Notes under the pieces: model-generated
What the model saw: the letters and a program-made list of their open reading frames with translations, nothing else
The model's database searches: none
What the model was told of the DNA's origin: nothing
Program-made: the position numbers and the translations under genes
Shown: piece by piece, positions 1 through 7,762 of the stretch
Layout: each line of letters starts with the position of its first letter
How positions within the stretch are numbered: position 1 is the stretch's first letter
Origin: Gorillibacterium massiliense
GTDB lineage: Bacteria > Bacillota > Bacilli > Paenibacillales > NBRC-103111
Direction of reading: 5' to 3'
DNA length: 44,130 nt
Assembly (NCBI RefSeq): GCF_000455485.1
Contig: NZ_CBQR020000120.1
Coordinates: 1-44,130, forward strand

Positions 1-691
1 AGATCATACCATCCGCAAAATATGCCATAATCGCGTTGCGGCGATACAGCCACTCCGGAAAATAACTGGGCGCGTCAGGATTGCCCCCCTCTTGCAAATA
101 CTCGCCGATGAGCCCGAGAGTCGTTTTTTTGTAAAGGTAGAGCGCGAATACTCCGATATCCGACTTCGGATTTGCAGGCTTTTCCTCAAAGGAACAAACG
201 AGACCTGTTTCATCCAGCTCCACTACGCCCACTCTCTGCAGCTCCTCACGGCTATCCAAACGCTGCACCAAAATGCAGTCTCTGTCCTGCTCATAAAAGA
301 AACGAACATACGCATTCAAATCAAAAGTAAAGAAATTGTCGCCGGCCAGCACCATGATATCCTCTTGAATCTGATCTTTCTCAATGGCAAATTGCATATC
401 GCCGATGGCTCCAAGACGGGTTTCCAACGATAGTGTCCCGTCATTCAAGATGCGGACCGGTTTGCCCGAGAAACTGCTGCGCCGGTTATCCAGCCATTCC
501 GAAAAATTCGGATAAAACTTGTCGTTGCAAACGAGGAGCACTTCACTCACCTCATCCACCGTATCAAGCTTCTCCATGATAAAATCCAGAATGGTTTTGC
601 TTCCTTCTATAGGCAATAACGATTTCGGCTGGTTCAACGTCAATGGATACAACCTTGTAGCATAGCCCGCGGCCAAAATGATGGCTTTCAT
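1..691 (-). CDS. Sugar-1-phosphate nucleotidylyltransferase, C-terminus cut off by window edge
   Basis: The minus-strand frame opens with an ATG at 691, preceded by AAAGGAG at a 6-nt spacing, and stays open to the window edge (about 230 codons seen). The protein begins MKAIILAAGYATRLYPLT, the glycine-rich nucleotide-binding signature of NTP_transferase enzymes that join a sugar-1-phosphate to an NTP. Next come the usual QPKSLLPI segment and a DNFF motif near residue 118, where these enzymes bind the metal and sugar phosphate. Family members such as RfbA or GlmU-type proteins are about 240-290 aa, so only the end is missing. The sugar and the nucleotide cannot be read from this sequence. It is transcribed away from the MBL gene, and no neighbouring sugar gene is visible. 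Confidence 0.9.
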   Translation of the reverse strand, partial: MKAIILAAGYATRLYPLTLNQPKSLLPIEGSKTILDFIMEKLDTVDEVSEVLLVCNDKFYPNFSEWLDNRRSSFSGKPVRILNDGTLSLETRLGAIGDMQFAIEKDQIQEDIMVLAGDNFFTFDLNAYVRFFYEQDRDCILVQRLDSREELQRVGVVELDETGLVCSFEEKPANPKSDIGVFALYLYKKTTLGLIGEYLQEGGNPDAPSYFPEWLYRRNAIMAYFADGMI

Positions 692-761
692 ATGATTCTC
701 CTTTTGGGTGCCTTTACGTTTCGAATGCTTGCTGGACAAGCGGATTGGACAAAATGAACTA

Positions 762-790
762 TTGACAAATAAATATTTTTGTGATATAAT
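762..790 (+). promoter_or_regulatory. Consensus sigma-A promoter for the MBL-fold hydrolase gene
   Basis: TTGACA (762-767) and TATAAT (785-790) are separated by exactly 17 bp, so both hexamers and the spacing match the vegetative consensus. It lies about 105 bp upstream of the hydrolase start. Strong constitutive transcription is the expected result. Confidence 0.85.
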
Positions 791-897
791 AATATGTTTC
801 GTGTATTTACTAGATTTTCTCCATCTGTTATTATAGTTCTGCCATCGGCCACGAGACAAGGCTGACAGGTTGGTATAACATGACAGGAGGAATAATG

Positions 898-1644
898 ATG
901 ACATCTCCCTCAGGGATTCAAATGCTGGATATCTCCGCCACTGTAATGGGTAAAACCCAATCGATCCATCCTACGCTCATTTGGGATGAATCCGATATGA
1001 TTCTCGTCGACACGTCCTACCCGGGCCAATATCCCCTTTTGCAGGCAGAAATCATGAAAACCGGCTTACCCCTGGAAAAACTGAACAAAGTTATCATAAC
1101 ACACCAAGACATTGACCATATAGGCGGCCTTCCTGCTCTTCTGCAGGAGTGTCCGTCCGCCGATGTTATCGCCGACCCTATTGAAAAACCGTATATCGAA
1201 GGTGAACGGATGCTGGTGAAAGTGACGCCTGAGGCCATCGCCCAAGCCGTCGCCTCTTTGCCTCCTCAAGTACCCGAGGCCATGCGGGCAGCTTTCAAGC
1301 ATGCTCTGGAAAACCCGCCGAAAGCCCCGGTGAATGCCACGGTTTCCGATGAAGAGGAGCTTCCTTATTGCGGCGGAATCAACATTATCGGCACCCCCGG
1401 ACATACGCCCGGCCACATCAGCTTGTATCATCGGGCCAGCAAAACTCTCATCGCCGGAGACGCCTTGAACGTGGAGAATGGCGACCTTTGCGAGCCCACT
1501 CCCGCCAATTGTTGGGACTTTGATATGGCGCTCCATTCGCTAAAGCGGCTGAGCAAGTATGAGATAGACCGCGTCATCTGCTATCACGGCGGCAGTTTTA
1601 CAGGCGATTGCAACAAAAGGATCGCTGAACTAGCCGGGGAATAA
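898..1644 (+). CDS. MBL-fold metallo-hydrolase
   Basis: Metallo-beta-lactamase-fold hydrolase of the YflN-like type. The zinc motif reads HQDIDH, a variant of HxHxDH in which the second histidine is aspartate, as in several Bacillus paralogues. It is followed by GTPGHTPGH with the third metal histidine, an IAGDAL segment with the bridging aspartate, and a late CYHGG histidine. The substrate is not predictable; relatives hydrolyse esters, lactones or phosphodiesters. An upstream in-frame ATG (880) is a poor start because AGGAGG at 885-890 would lie inside the gene. ATG 898 (7-nt spacing) or ATG 895 (4-nt) are the real candidates. A consensus promoter lies upstream and a terminator directly downstream, so it is probably monocistronic. 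Confidence 0.9.
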   Translation: MTSPSGIQMLDISATVMGKTQSIHPTLIWDESDMILVDTSYPGQYPLLQAEIMKTGLPLEKLNKVIITHQDIDHIGGLPALLQECPSADVIADPIEKPYIEGERMLVKVTPEAIAQAVASLPPQVPEAMRAAFKHALENPPKAPVNATVSDEEELPYCGGINIIGTPGHTPGHISLYHRASKTLIAGDALNVENGDLCEPTPANCWDFDMALHSLKRLSKYEIDRVICYHGGSFTGDCNKRIAELAGE

Positions 1645-1656
1645 CGACGTGCAAAA

Positions 1657-1704
1657 AGCTGCGGCTTTGATCCGAAGGGACTCAAGCTGCAGCTATCTTT
1701 TTTT
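1657..1704 (+). terminator. Rho-independent terminator or attenuator between the MBL and GNAT genes
   Basis: AGCTGCGGCTTTGA pairs with TCAAGCTGCAGCT around an 11-nt loop and is followed by ATC and a run of seven T. The T-run runs directly into GGAGG (1705-1709), the ribosome site of the next gene. Readthrough therefore decides expression of the downstream acetyltransferase unless it has its own promoter. Confidence 0.75.
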
Positions 1705-1717
1705 GGAGGCAAAGGAT

Positions 1718-2149
1718 ATGAAACGTGTTTATAAAAAACTTAGCTTAAGTGATCTCCACCTGGTGCTGCGAATGGAACAGGATTTCCGCAGCGGCTTCAT
1801 CTGCGTCGACAACGCGCGGCAGTTCCTCTCAAATCCCAGCAACTGGCTGTTTGCTTGCATTGAAGATGAGCGGATCATCGGTTTTGCTTACGGATATGAA
1901 CTGAACCGACTCAATGATATCGGCAACATGCTTTACATTCATGAAGTTGGCGTACTCCCTGAGTATCAGCGGCAAGGAATCGGCAGGGAGATGCTGACCC
2001 GGATGAAAGAGCTTTGCACGCTCTCCGGGATATGCCGTTTCTTTTTATTTTCGCAAAAATCCAACACAGCGGCATGTGCCCTCTATGAATCCGTTGGAGG
2101 GGAAGCTTCCCACGAAGATGATGTCGCCTTTTTTTTTCAGACAAAGTGA
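1718..2149 (+). CDS. GNAT family N-acetyltransferase
   Basis: A 143-aa single-domain GNAT enzyme transferring an acetyl group from acetyl-CoA to an amine. The acetyl-CoA loop reads EYQRQGIGREML (motif A, Q/RxxGxG) after the beta-4 strand IHEVGVLP, and the C-terminal AACALYESVGG is the usual motif B. Overall layout recalls aminoglycoside AAC(3)-I-like proteins, but this is a family impression and the substrate is unknown. The frame is open upstream to 1649, but GGAGG sits 8 nt before ATG 1718 and the upstream stretch is the terminator stem, so 1718 is taken as the start. It lies 73 bp after the MBL gene. Confidence 0.85.
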   Translation: MKRVYKKLSLSDLHLVLRMEQDFRSGFICVDNARQFLSNPSNWLFACIEDERIIGFAYGYELNRLNDIGNMLYIHEVGVLPEYQRQGIGREMLTRMKELCTLSGICRFFLFSQKSNTAACALYESVGGEASHEDDVAFFFQTK

Positions 2150-2185
2150 ATGTCCGATAAGACCCATCCCATGCGGATTAGCGGA

Positions 2186-2998
2186 TTAACACGATTCTTC
2201 GATATAGCTCAAAAGCTCCGTTTTATAGGTATCGATTTCCGGACTCCGTTTATCATTGATAATGACATCAAAATACAAAATAACAAGATCATACAAGGCT
2301 TTGCTTAAGCTTTCCTTGTTCATGGTTACTTCGTATGTTTTTTGCAATCTTTTTGCATACGGATCATCCAAAGCATCGATCGATTTCAAATAGTCGTGAT
2401 CAATCTGATTCGAGACGCAGATGATTTTGATAATATGGTCCCTAATATTCTCCATATCCTTTATTGCTTTTATGTAGGATCGGCGATTAACGGCAACAAC
2501 GGCGTTTTGAACGAATTGCCAAAAGCTGCTGATTGAATCATGGACAACTTCTTGAATAACCGCGGGAACATGGGAAGCCAATGATTGGGACAATCGTTTC
2601 TCAATGCCGCCTGTTTTATCAAATTTGACAATCCAATTTGGCTTCGTTGCACGCAGCTTTTTTAGAGACCAAATCCCCAGGTCCAGGTTAAGGTAATCCC
2701 CCATGAAAAAACACGTTACGAATATATCCTCTTCATGTCGATACGTCTTGTGCCTCAATACGGTTTTGTTGCTTTCCAAATACTTGATAAAAATCTTGTT
2801 GATTTCCTCCGCCTGATCCGATTCTTCAATCACTAAAAGGACGTCGAGATCGGAAAACTTATCCCGAAACCCCAATGAACCGGAGCCCACCAATAGAAAT
2901 CCGACGATCTCCTTTTGTTCATACGCGAAACTGACCAATTCATCAAGGAGCAGTTGCCTATCTTCACCCGTGTACATGTATCGTTCACTCCGATTCAT
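2186..2998 (-). CDS. Nucleotidyltransferase-domain protein (pol-beta superfamily)
   Basis: A 270-aa protein with an N-terminal pol-beta-type nucleotidyltransferase signature: GSGSLGF then SDLDVLL (residues about 38-56), giving the GS and the metal-binding DxD, with a probable third acidic residue in NLDLGIW near residue 107. Such enzymes adenylylate small molecules, including aminoglycosides and lincosamides, or serve as antitoxin-type NTases. The alpha-helical C-terminal half is unfamiliar. The start overlaps the stop of the upstream phosphotransferase by one base (TGATG), so the two are translationally coupled. An alternative start is ATG 2977, which has GGAG upstream. The NTase-plus-kinase pair resembles antibiotic-modifying modules, but resistance is only a possibility. 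Confidence 0.75.
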   Translation of the reverse strand: MNRSERYMYTGEDRQLLLDELVSFAYEQKEIVGFLLVGSGSLGFRDKFSDLDVLLVIEESDQAEEINKIFIKYLESNKTVLRHKTYRHEEDIFVTCFFMGDYLNLDLGIWSLKKLRATKPNWIVKFDKTGGIEKRLSQSLASHVPAVIQEVVHDSISSFWQFVQNAVVAVNRRSYIKAIKDMENIRDHIIKIICVSNQIDHDYLKSIDALDDPYAKRLQKTYEVTMNKESLSKALYDLVILYFDVIINDKRSPEIDTYKTELLSYIEESC

Positions 2999-3780
2999 CA
3001 GAAAAACTCATAGACCCCATCCGCAAAATAACGATATTCTTCATCCGATAGAGTTAATTTGCCATACGCATCGATAAAAACCTCTTTGTCCCTCTCGTTA
3101 TCGAAAGCGTAAGGTTTCGGACGGATTGCTAACGCCGCATCATACCTGGGATCCCCGAATGCCGCTCCAGCCCAGTCGATAATCCCCGCGATATTACCTC
3201 CGCTGTCCACCAAGACGTTATCAATTGTAAAATCGCCATGAATCAAGGTATTGCCTATGGGGGCAGGCCGATGCCACTTCAATTGCGCGAGAAGTTCGGC
3301 AGAACCGTCCACCTTATTATGGGTTAAGTTGTATTCAGCTTTGAGCAGCATGGCATCCAGCCAAGATTGACTGTTCCCGGCCAACTCAAGTGGACATGGG
3401 CAGTCATGAATGTTCCGCAAGGCGAGACCAAAGTTTGCAATTGCCCTTTCCCTAGCTTTGGTTGTCTGTCTTCCGGATAAAAATGCTCGCAAGCTCACCC
3501 CGTCGATATAATCCATTAGGAGCCAGCGCGTATTTCTCTCTGCATGATAGCCATACACTTTTGGGACGGGCAATCCTGTTTGGGAAAGAATCACAAGTGC
3601 ATCGTATTCTGCCGCCAACCAGCGATTATATAGCTCGTTTTCCGTCTTTTTCACCACATACTTTTGTCCGGCAGTTTCAAGAATAGCGACGACCGAGGTC
3701 TGGCCTTGTCGGGGAAAAGAGAGGCTTGTGATTTCTCCGGTATGCTCTACGATCCCCTCAGGCAGATCATGAATGGTCAT
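2998..3780 (-). CDS. APH/choline-kinase-like phosphotransferase
   Basis: A 260-aa protein-kinase-fold small-molecule phosphotransferase. The catalytic loop reads LIHGDFTIDNVLVD (catalytic Asp in HGD, metal Asn), followed by GIIDWAGAAFGDPRYD, which holds the metal-binding Asp of the DFG-equivalent. An N-terminal KKTE lysine probably binds ATP. These are hallmarks of the aminoglycoside phosphotransferase superfamily, which also contains kinases for choline, fructosamine and macrolides, so the substrate is open. The frame is open to 3849, but AGAGGTG lies 8 nt before ATG 3780 and the region beyond has no conserved sequence. It is the first gene of a two-gene unit with the downstream nucleotidyltransferase. 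Confidence 0.85.
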   Translation of the reverse strand: MTIHDLPEGIVEHTGEITSLSFPRQGQTSVVAILETAGQKYVVKKTENELYNRWLAAEYDALVILSQTGLPVPKVYGYHAERNTRWLLMDYIDGVSLRAFLSGRQTTKARERAIANFGLALRNIHDCPCPLELAGNSQSWLDAMLLKAEYNLTHNKVDGSAELLAQLKWHRPAPIGNTLIHGDFTIDNVLVDSGGNIAGIIDWAGAAFGDPRYDAALAIRPKPYAFDNERDKEVFIDAYGKLTLSDEEYRYFADGVYEFF

Positions 3781-3912
3781 GGCATGCACCTCTACTGTTA
3801 TTAGAAAAGAGTCACCTACTCGCAAGGCAATGGCTAAAATCTCCAGCAAATAGAGTAAATTCGCCTAACCTAGTATCGGTTCCTTTTAATCATTGATTTA
3901 TGCACCAAATCG

Positions 3913-4030
3913 TCATCGGCCGGTCATCGAAATGATCAATTCCTTGGCCAGCGTACGAATGGAAGGCGGCGTCTCCCCTTCCTTGAAATCGCAGCTCAAA
4001 TCTGATTTTGATCTGCTCGAAAGGGGGAAC
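3913..4030 (-). pseudogene. Remnant of a GntR-family (YtrA-like) regulator
   Basis: Within the 310-bp gap upstream of the phosphotransferase, minus-strand translation gives VPPFEQIKIRFEL in one frame and then FKEGETPPSIRTLAKEL plus IIS in another, ending at a stop (3913-3915). This matches the start of a GntR winged-helix domain: the P-x-Y/F-E-Q-I-K helix, the K-x-G-D-x-L-P-S-V-R turn and the recognition-helix L-A-K-E-L-x-I-S. A frameshift separates the two parts and the rest of the protein is missing. It is a decayed fragment with no likely function. I see nothing else in 3781-4090. Confidence 0.5.
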
Positions 4031-4090
4031 GCACGCGTTATTGGAGAATGAATACCCAGGACATATCCATTAACGTTGTTAAATCCGTAT

Positions 4091-4744
4091 TTATGCGTTT
4101 CTCATTTTTTTAAGTAATTCTCTTTTAGCTTGCTCGACCACGTCGTGTATTTCTTGGTTCGCATCAATTATGAGTTCCGCTTTATCCTTTACCCGGATTC
4201 CATTGAGTAAATACATCTCCCTGACACCTCCATATAAATAATCCGATAAAAAATGATCCAGCAAGCTTAACAAAGCTTCTGGATCATGCTTTAAGTTCTT
4301 TATCAGATCATAAATTCTTCTTCCAAGAGATAGTTCAGGACTAATATCCAAATATATGACGAAATCGATGAGGTCCGCTACCTCCTCTCTTTGTTTTCCA
4401 AAAGGTTCTTCAAGTAATATGATCTTGCCTGGTTTTAATTCTATTTCTTCTTTTAGTTTCACAATTCCGTACTCTTCTGCCCACCCGATCTTCTTGTCTA
4501 CGATTACGGATTCACCATTTATGAGACAGATTAAATGCTCTCTAAGCAATGGCGTTTTAATATCATTGGGATTTCCGCCGCTGTGAATCCAATCTGCAAT
4601 ACTTTCTGGAAAGTCTTTTCTTGATGCGTAATCATCGAAAAACAATGGTACGGAATTCGCCAGCACTTTAGCTAATTCAATAACTAACTTACTCTTTCCT
4701 GATCCGGAATAACCACTAACTGCAACTACGAAAGGTTTTTGCAT
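4091..4744 (-). CDS. P-loop NTP kinase, uridine kinase-like
   Basis: A 217-aa P-loop kinase. Walker A is GYSGSGKS at residues 10-17; FFDDYASR follows the second strand, as in uridine/phosphoribulokinase-type enzymes, where this aspartate contacts the substrate. IILLEEPFG matches the third core strand, where these kinases read out a substrate-binding acidic residue, and RRIYDLI could be the lid. The phosphate acceptor is unknown; a nucleoside or small metabolite is expected. GGGAGAAG precedes the ATG. Base composition is AT-richer than the central operon. A terminator separates it from the HIT gene upstream, so it is probably transcribed alone. Confidence 0.75.
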   Translation of the reverse strand: MQKPFVVAVSGYSGSGKSKLVIELAKVLANSVPLFFDDYASRKDFPESIADWIHSGGNPNDIKTPLLREHLICLINGESVIVDKKIGWAEEYGIVKLKEEIELKPGKIILLEEPFGKQREEVADLIDFVIYLDISPELSLGRRIYDLIKNLKHDPEALLSLLDHFLSDYLYGGVREMYLLNGIRVKDKAELIIDANQEIHDVVEQAKRELLKKMRNA

Positions 4745-4760
4745 CTACATCTTCTCCCAT

Positions 4761-4800
4761 ATAAAAATTTAAGAGCAGACCTCGGTTGAGGTCCGCTCTT
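4761..4800 (-). terminator. Terminator downstream of the HIT gene
   Basis: On the minus strand a 13-bp stem, AAGAGCGGACCTC pairing with GAGGTCTGCTCTT with one mismatch, closes a 4-nt loop and runs into AAATTTTT. It lies 54 bp past the HIT stop codon and upstream of the kinase start. Confidence 0.8.
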
Positions 4801-4853
4801 ATTGGTGAACATCATAACATGGAAATTATGGATGTCAAGTACTACCAAAATAA

Positions 4854-5264
4854 TTATCTAGGAGTCTTTAGGTTATTTATACGTCTATTTTCTTCTTGCA
4901 TAAGCCAATGCCTTATTCCCTTACCGGCAAACGGTTCATCTTTGTATCTCGGTACAACATGTAAATGAGAATGATAAACAAACTGACCGCCTACTTCCCC
5001 GATATTCCAACCAAGATTATAACCATCTGGCTTATATTTTGTGTCCAAATAAGTTTTGGTTATATCAATCAGTTTTTTTGTATCTATCCATTCCCTTTCT
5101 GATAAATCAAATGGTGTTTCTTTATGTGCTTTCGGTATTATATAACATGCCCCTATTAATATATTATTATCATCAGCGACGCAGACAACTGAATCATTCT
5201 CAAATAAAACATGCTGAAAATTTTTGTGGTAATTACAACACTTACAATTAATATTTGTATCCAT
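4854..5264 (-). CDS. HIT family hydrolase
   Basis: A 136-aa histidine-triad protein. The motif HSHLHVVPRY (residues about 97-106) gives HxHxHxx, whose middle histidine forms the nucleotidyl-enzyme intermediate. The N-terminal CKCCNY cysteines could bind zinc as in some Hint-type proteins. HIT proteins cleave phosphoramidate or dinucleoside polyphosphate bonds of AMP derivatives. A GGGGGG track 6 nt before the ATG serves as the ribosome site. It has its own terminator downstream. AT-rich, like the cassette genes that follow, and a half-degraded repeat lies just upstream at 5286-5320, so it may once have been a cassette itself (inference). Confidence 0.85.
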   Translation of the reverse strand: MDTNINCKCCNYHKNFQHVLFENDSVVCVADDNNILIGACYIIPKAHKETPFDLSEREWIDTKKLIDITKTYLDTKYKPDGYNLGWNIGEVGGQFVYHSHLHVVPRYKDEPFAGKGIRHWLMQEENRRINNLKTPR

Positions 5265-5285
5265 CTTAACCCCCCAAAATAAATA

Positions 5286-5320
5286 ACATAATAACCGATA
5301 CCGAGGTCCGTATGGGGCGA
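5286..5320 (-). repeat. Possible decayed half of an attC-like repeat
   Basis: Between the HIT start and the stop of the next gene, the plus strand reads TAACATAATAACCGATACC then GAGGTCC. It resembles, loosely, the left end of the intact repeats (TAACGTTnTTGTATnCCCGA then GAGAGGC). The right half and an R'' box are absent. It may be the eroded final attC of the array; similarity is weak. Confidence 0.3.
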
Positions 5321-5321
5321 C

Positions 5322-5672
5322 TTACCAAATGTTAATTATCTCTTCAAATGTACGGTCACCACTTACCTTTAAAACAAGTGAAGAAGGAACAAAGCTATTC
5401 CCTTTATAGTTAGGTGTTCCGGAATATTTTATTTTGAACCCATCTTCAAGTAACTTCATAACAATTCGATCAAAACTTTGTTTCATATCTACTGCGAAAT
5501 GTGGAGCGTATAAAACATTACTTGCATCATCAACTCCACCAAACTCCAATGGAAATAAATACATCTTAGCTAAGTTTCCATTTTTATATTGTCCTATTGC
5601 AGAATCTATAGATTCAATGGTACTAAAATCTGGCGATTTGCTTTTGTCGTTTTTCCTGAACCAATTGAACAT
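5322..5672 (-). CDS. Uncharacterised cassette-type protein
   Basis: A 116-aa soluble protein with no motif I can name. It has a charged N-terminus (WFRKNDKSKS) and a hydrophobic, aromatic middle (MYLFPLEFGG, VLYAPHFAVD) like small single-domain proteins that are often annotated as hypothetical. The frame opens at 5678, but AAGGAG lies only 3 nt before that ATG and 9 nt before ATG 5672, so 5672 is preferred. It is AT-rich, has no visible promoter of its own and starts 45 bp after attC-like site 1, so it occupies a cassette position, although its own 3' repeat is eroded. An immunity-type role is conceivable given the Imm7 neighbour, but this is speculation. Confidence 0.7.
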   Translation of the reverse strand: MFNWFRKNDKSKSPDFSTIESIDSAIGQYKNGNLAKMYLFPLEFGGVDDASNVLYAPHFAVDMKQSFDRIVMKLLEDGFKIKYSGTPNYKGNSFVPSSLVLKVSGDRTFEEIINIW

Positions 5673-5716
5673 GAGCATTTTCTCCTTTTTCTTTTATGAT
5701 TGTTTAATGAAATTAT

Positions 5717-5873
5717 AGATAACGTTCTTGTATCCCCGAATCCGAGAGGCTTAAGGTCGCGCCAGCGACCGGGTGACTCCGCCACTTAGCCTCGCAGAAT
5801 TGTCTGCCTGATTCCACTTTCCTGAAAAACCTCGGGCAGATTGAGGGCCGGAAGCGGGAATGTGGTGTTATCT
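5717..5873 (-). repeat. attC-like site 1 (3' site of lipoprotein cassette)
   Basis: Minus-strand order: R'' AGATAAC, spacer ACCAC, L'' ATTCCCGC, internal stems, L' GGGGATAC, spacer AAGAAC, R' GTTATCT. Internal stems are TCTGCC/GGCAGA and AGGCT-AAG/CTTAGCCT. The R'' complement TTATCTGA equals the first bases of the lipoprotein cassette at 6285. Confidence 0.8.
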
Positions 5874-5911
5874 GATGTCGAGGGCTTCCCGAAAAACTTA
5901 ATATTAATCTC

Positions 5912-6250
5912 CTACTGGCTCGAAATACTAGTAAATGCTTCAACATCCTTCTCTTGAAATATTGAAATTCGATTATCCTGTTGGAATGTATGATTCTTAA
6001 TATTTACTTTCGTAAATCCATGCTCTCCAATAATATACAGAATGTTTTTATGAATTAAATAGTTTTTTACTCCAGTTTCTATATTTTGTTTTTTCTTTAA
6101 ATCGTATAAATTCTTAGATTCCCCACTCTTCAGAATTTGAATAGATCCATCACCTATAGATAGAACTGTATCTTTGCCTTCAGAATATTTAGTACATGAT
6201 GTAAATAACATGCACAAAATGAACAATATAAAAATTCGCTTCAATGACAT
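5912..6250 (-). CDS. Small lipoprotein, cassette gene
   Basis: A 112-aa protein with a lipoprotein signal: KR, a hydrophobic stretch IFILFILCMLF and the lipobox FTSC, predicting lipidation of the cysteine and anchoring on the outer face of the membrane. The rest, with repeated short strands (ILYIIGEHGFTKVNI), resembles a few blades of a beta-propeller and may be a truncated sensor or binding domain. No family recognised. ATG 6250 has AAGGA at a 4-5-nt spacing; the GTG just before it is less likely. The gene ends 39 bp before attC-like site 1 and begins 35 bp after the crossover point of site 2, leaving no room for a normal promoter. Confidence 0.75.
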   Translation of the reverse strand: MSLKRIFILFILCMLFTSCTKYSEGKDTVLSIGDGSIQILKSGESKNLYDLKKKQNIETGVKNYLIHKNILYIIGEHGFTKVNIKNHTFQQDNRISIFQEKDVEAFTSISSQ

Positions 6251-6279
6251 CACTTCCTTATATTTTATACTTCGATTTC

Positions 6280-6418
6280 AGATAACATTTTTGTATTCAT
6301 GAGCCCGAGAGGCTTAAGGCAACTTATTGCGGGTGGCTCCGCCACTTAGCCTTGCAGGATTGTCTGCCTGAGCCCACTTCCCCGAAAAACCTCTGGCAGA
6401 CCACGTACGGTGTTATGC
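6280..6418 (-). repeat. attC-like site 2 (3' site of Nudix cassette)
   Basis: R'' GCATAAC, spacer ACCGT; R' GTTATCT preceded by GAATACAAAAAT. Shortest intact copy; the ATTCCCGC arm seen in site 1 is missing. Internal stems TCTGCC/GGCAGA and AGGCT-AAG/CTTAGCCT are kept. The R'' complement TTATGCGAA equals the first nine bases of the Nudix cassette. Confidence 0.8.
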
Positions 6419-6441
6419 GAAGGTGCCCTGAGTTACTTACA

Positions 6442-6900
6442 TTAAGTTAACTTCCTTCTTCGTTTTAGTGTTCTACTAATTCTAAATATCAGCTTTGAGT
6501 CATTAATCGTAACAGTTAGGTTCTTCTGCCCGCTAATAAAATGATTTATTTGCATTCTTCTATTTGGGACCATTAACATTGGCAGCTTTTTCGGAATAAA
6601 CCATCTTAACTCAGCTGTCTCTGGACCAGTATTTATCAATTCCCCTCCTGTTATTTCTCCGAAAAATAAGTTTTGAATGTCGTAATAAAATGGTCTTTCA
6701 TATTGACCAATTTTATTTAATATCCGTATTTCAAGACCTGTTTCTTCTTTAACTTCCCTAATAGCACACTCAATATCAGATTCATGTTTCTCTTTTCTCC
6801 CTCCAGGCAAATCCCAGAAAGGGAAATCTCTTCTCTTCACCAGTAAGAACTTATCCCCTGATTCACTTAAAATAATTGTAAAAGAACCATGAGTGCTCAA
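6442..6900 (-). CDS. Nudix hydrolase, cassette gene
   Basis: A 152-aa Nudix enzyme cleaving a nucleoside diphosphate linked to another group. The Nudix box is complete: G, five residues, E (GRKEKHE), seven residues, then REVKEETGL, positioned at residues about 33-55, providing the Mg-binding glutamates. The upstream KRRDFPFWDLPGG is typical of the family. A basic tail (SRTLKRRRKLT) is unusual and might bind nucleic acid. Substrate unknown. Nudix proteins are common cargo of chromosomal integrons, in keeping with its position between two attC-like sites with 24 and 41 bp of flanking sequence and no visible promoter. Confidence 0.9.
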   Translation of the reverse strand: MSTHGSFTIILSESGDKFLLVKRRDFPFWDLPGGRKEKHESDIECAIREVKEETGLEIRILNKIGQYERPFYYDIQNLFFGEITGGELINTGPETAELRWFIPKKLPMLMVPNRRMQINHFISGQKNLTVTINDSKLIFRISRTLKRRRKLT

Positions 6901-6940
6901 CTAATCACCATATTTCTTAAATAAATTTCTTCGCACTTTC

Positions 6941-7127
6941 GCATAACGTTTTTGTATTCCCGACGCCGAAAGGCTTAAGGTTCTCGCGTTGATCCGAGCG
7001 CAGCGATCAACCCGAACCGGGTGGCTCCACCACTTAGCCTTGCAGGTGTGTCACCTGATTCCCCTTCTTCGAAAAACTTCTGGTGACCAAGGGCCGACAG
7101 GTCTGCAGCGGGAATGCGGTGTTAGGT
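6941..7127 (-). repeat. attC-like site 3 (3' site of GNAT cassette)
   Basis: Best copy, longest (187 bp). R'' ACCTAAC fits RYYYAAC; spacer ACCGC; L'' ATTCCCG pairs with L' CGGGAAT; spacer AAAAAC; R' GTTATGC. The internal stem is GTCACC/GGTGAC where sites 1 and 2 have TCTGCC/GGCAGA, a compensatory change. An additional hairpin (TTGATCC/GCGATCAA region, 6994-7010) explains the extra length. R'' complement TTAGGT equals the first six bases of the GNAT cassette. Confidence 0.85.
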
Positions 7128-7153
7128 TTAGCAACACTTAATTCCAAATTGCC

Positions 7154-7708
7154 TTAAATCCTGCTTGTATTCGTTGCATTCATATAATCTTGTCTAATCA
7201 TTCCATACAAGATAACGTTCAAAAATTGATTATCAATATATGCAAAGTTTCTAAGATTTCCTTCTTGAACAAATCCCGATTTCTCCAATACCTTTCTTGA
7301 TGCGTGGTTGCACTCTGCTGTAAGTGCCTCAATTCGTTCTAACATTAGATATTCATATAAGTAACGTACTAAAGCTTTTGTGATTTCTGTTGCGTATCCG
7401 AAGCCCCAATACTTTGGATGAAGATTGTAGCCAATAACTCCCCTTTTGCATCTCGGATTATATGACAATAGCCCGGCTTCACCAATATATTCATCAGTAT
7501 CCTTTAAGAAAAGAGCTTGAAATTCACATTTATTATTGTTGTAATTACTTAAAATGATTTCCAGTGTTTGTTCCACTTCTGAAATGTCCTTTACAACAGT
7601 TTTGTCAGAATATCTCCAAACCAATGGCTCAGACCTTAGCATAATAAGATTCTCAATGTCACTAGAACTGTAGTTTTTTAGTATAAGCCTTTCGGATTCC
7701 ACAATCAT
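7154..7708 (-). CDS. GNAT acetyltransferase, RimJ/RimL-like, cassette gene
   Basis: A 184-aa acetyltransferase of the RimJ/RimL/Acetyltransf_3 type. It begins with the family opening SERLILKNYSSSDIENL, has the central GEAGLLSYNPRC and GYNLHPKYWGFGYATE acetyl-CoA segment (WGxGYATE), and ends with ECNHASRKVLEKSGFVQEG. These enzymes acetylate protein N-termini or small amines. The substrate is not evident. A poly-G stretch precedes the ATG instead of a clean Shine-Dalgarno sequence. AT-rich coding contrasts with the GC-richer mqn genes nearby. It lies between attC-like sites 3 and 4 and is the only gene of its cassette. Confidence 0.88.
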   Translation of the reverse strand: MIVESERLILKNYSSSDIENLIMLRSEPLVWRYSDKTVVKDISEVEQTLEIILSNYNNNKCEFQALFLKDTDEYIGEAGLLSYNPRCKRGVIGYNLHPKYWGFGYATEITKALVRYLYEYLMLERIEALTAECNHASRKVLEKSGFVQEGNLRNFAYIDNQFLNVILYGMIRQDYMNATNTSRI

Positions 7709-7762
7709 TTTGAGGAACCCCCCCCGAAATATTATTTTTTGTTATAGTTTTACGACTATTTC

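Noticed and set aside
4771-4800. Strong hairpin considered as a further attC-like site
   Set aside because: Single 13-bp stem with 4-nt loop and T-run and no R boxes; it is a terminator.
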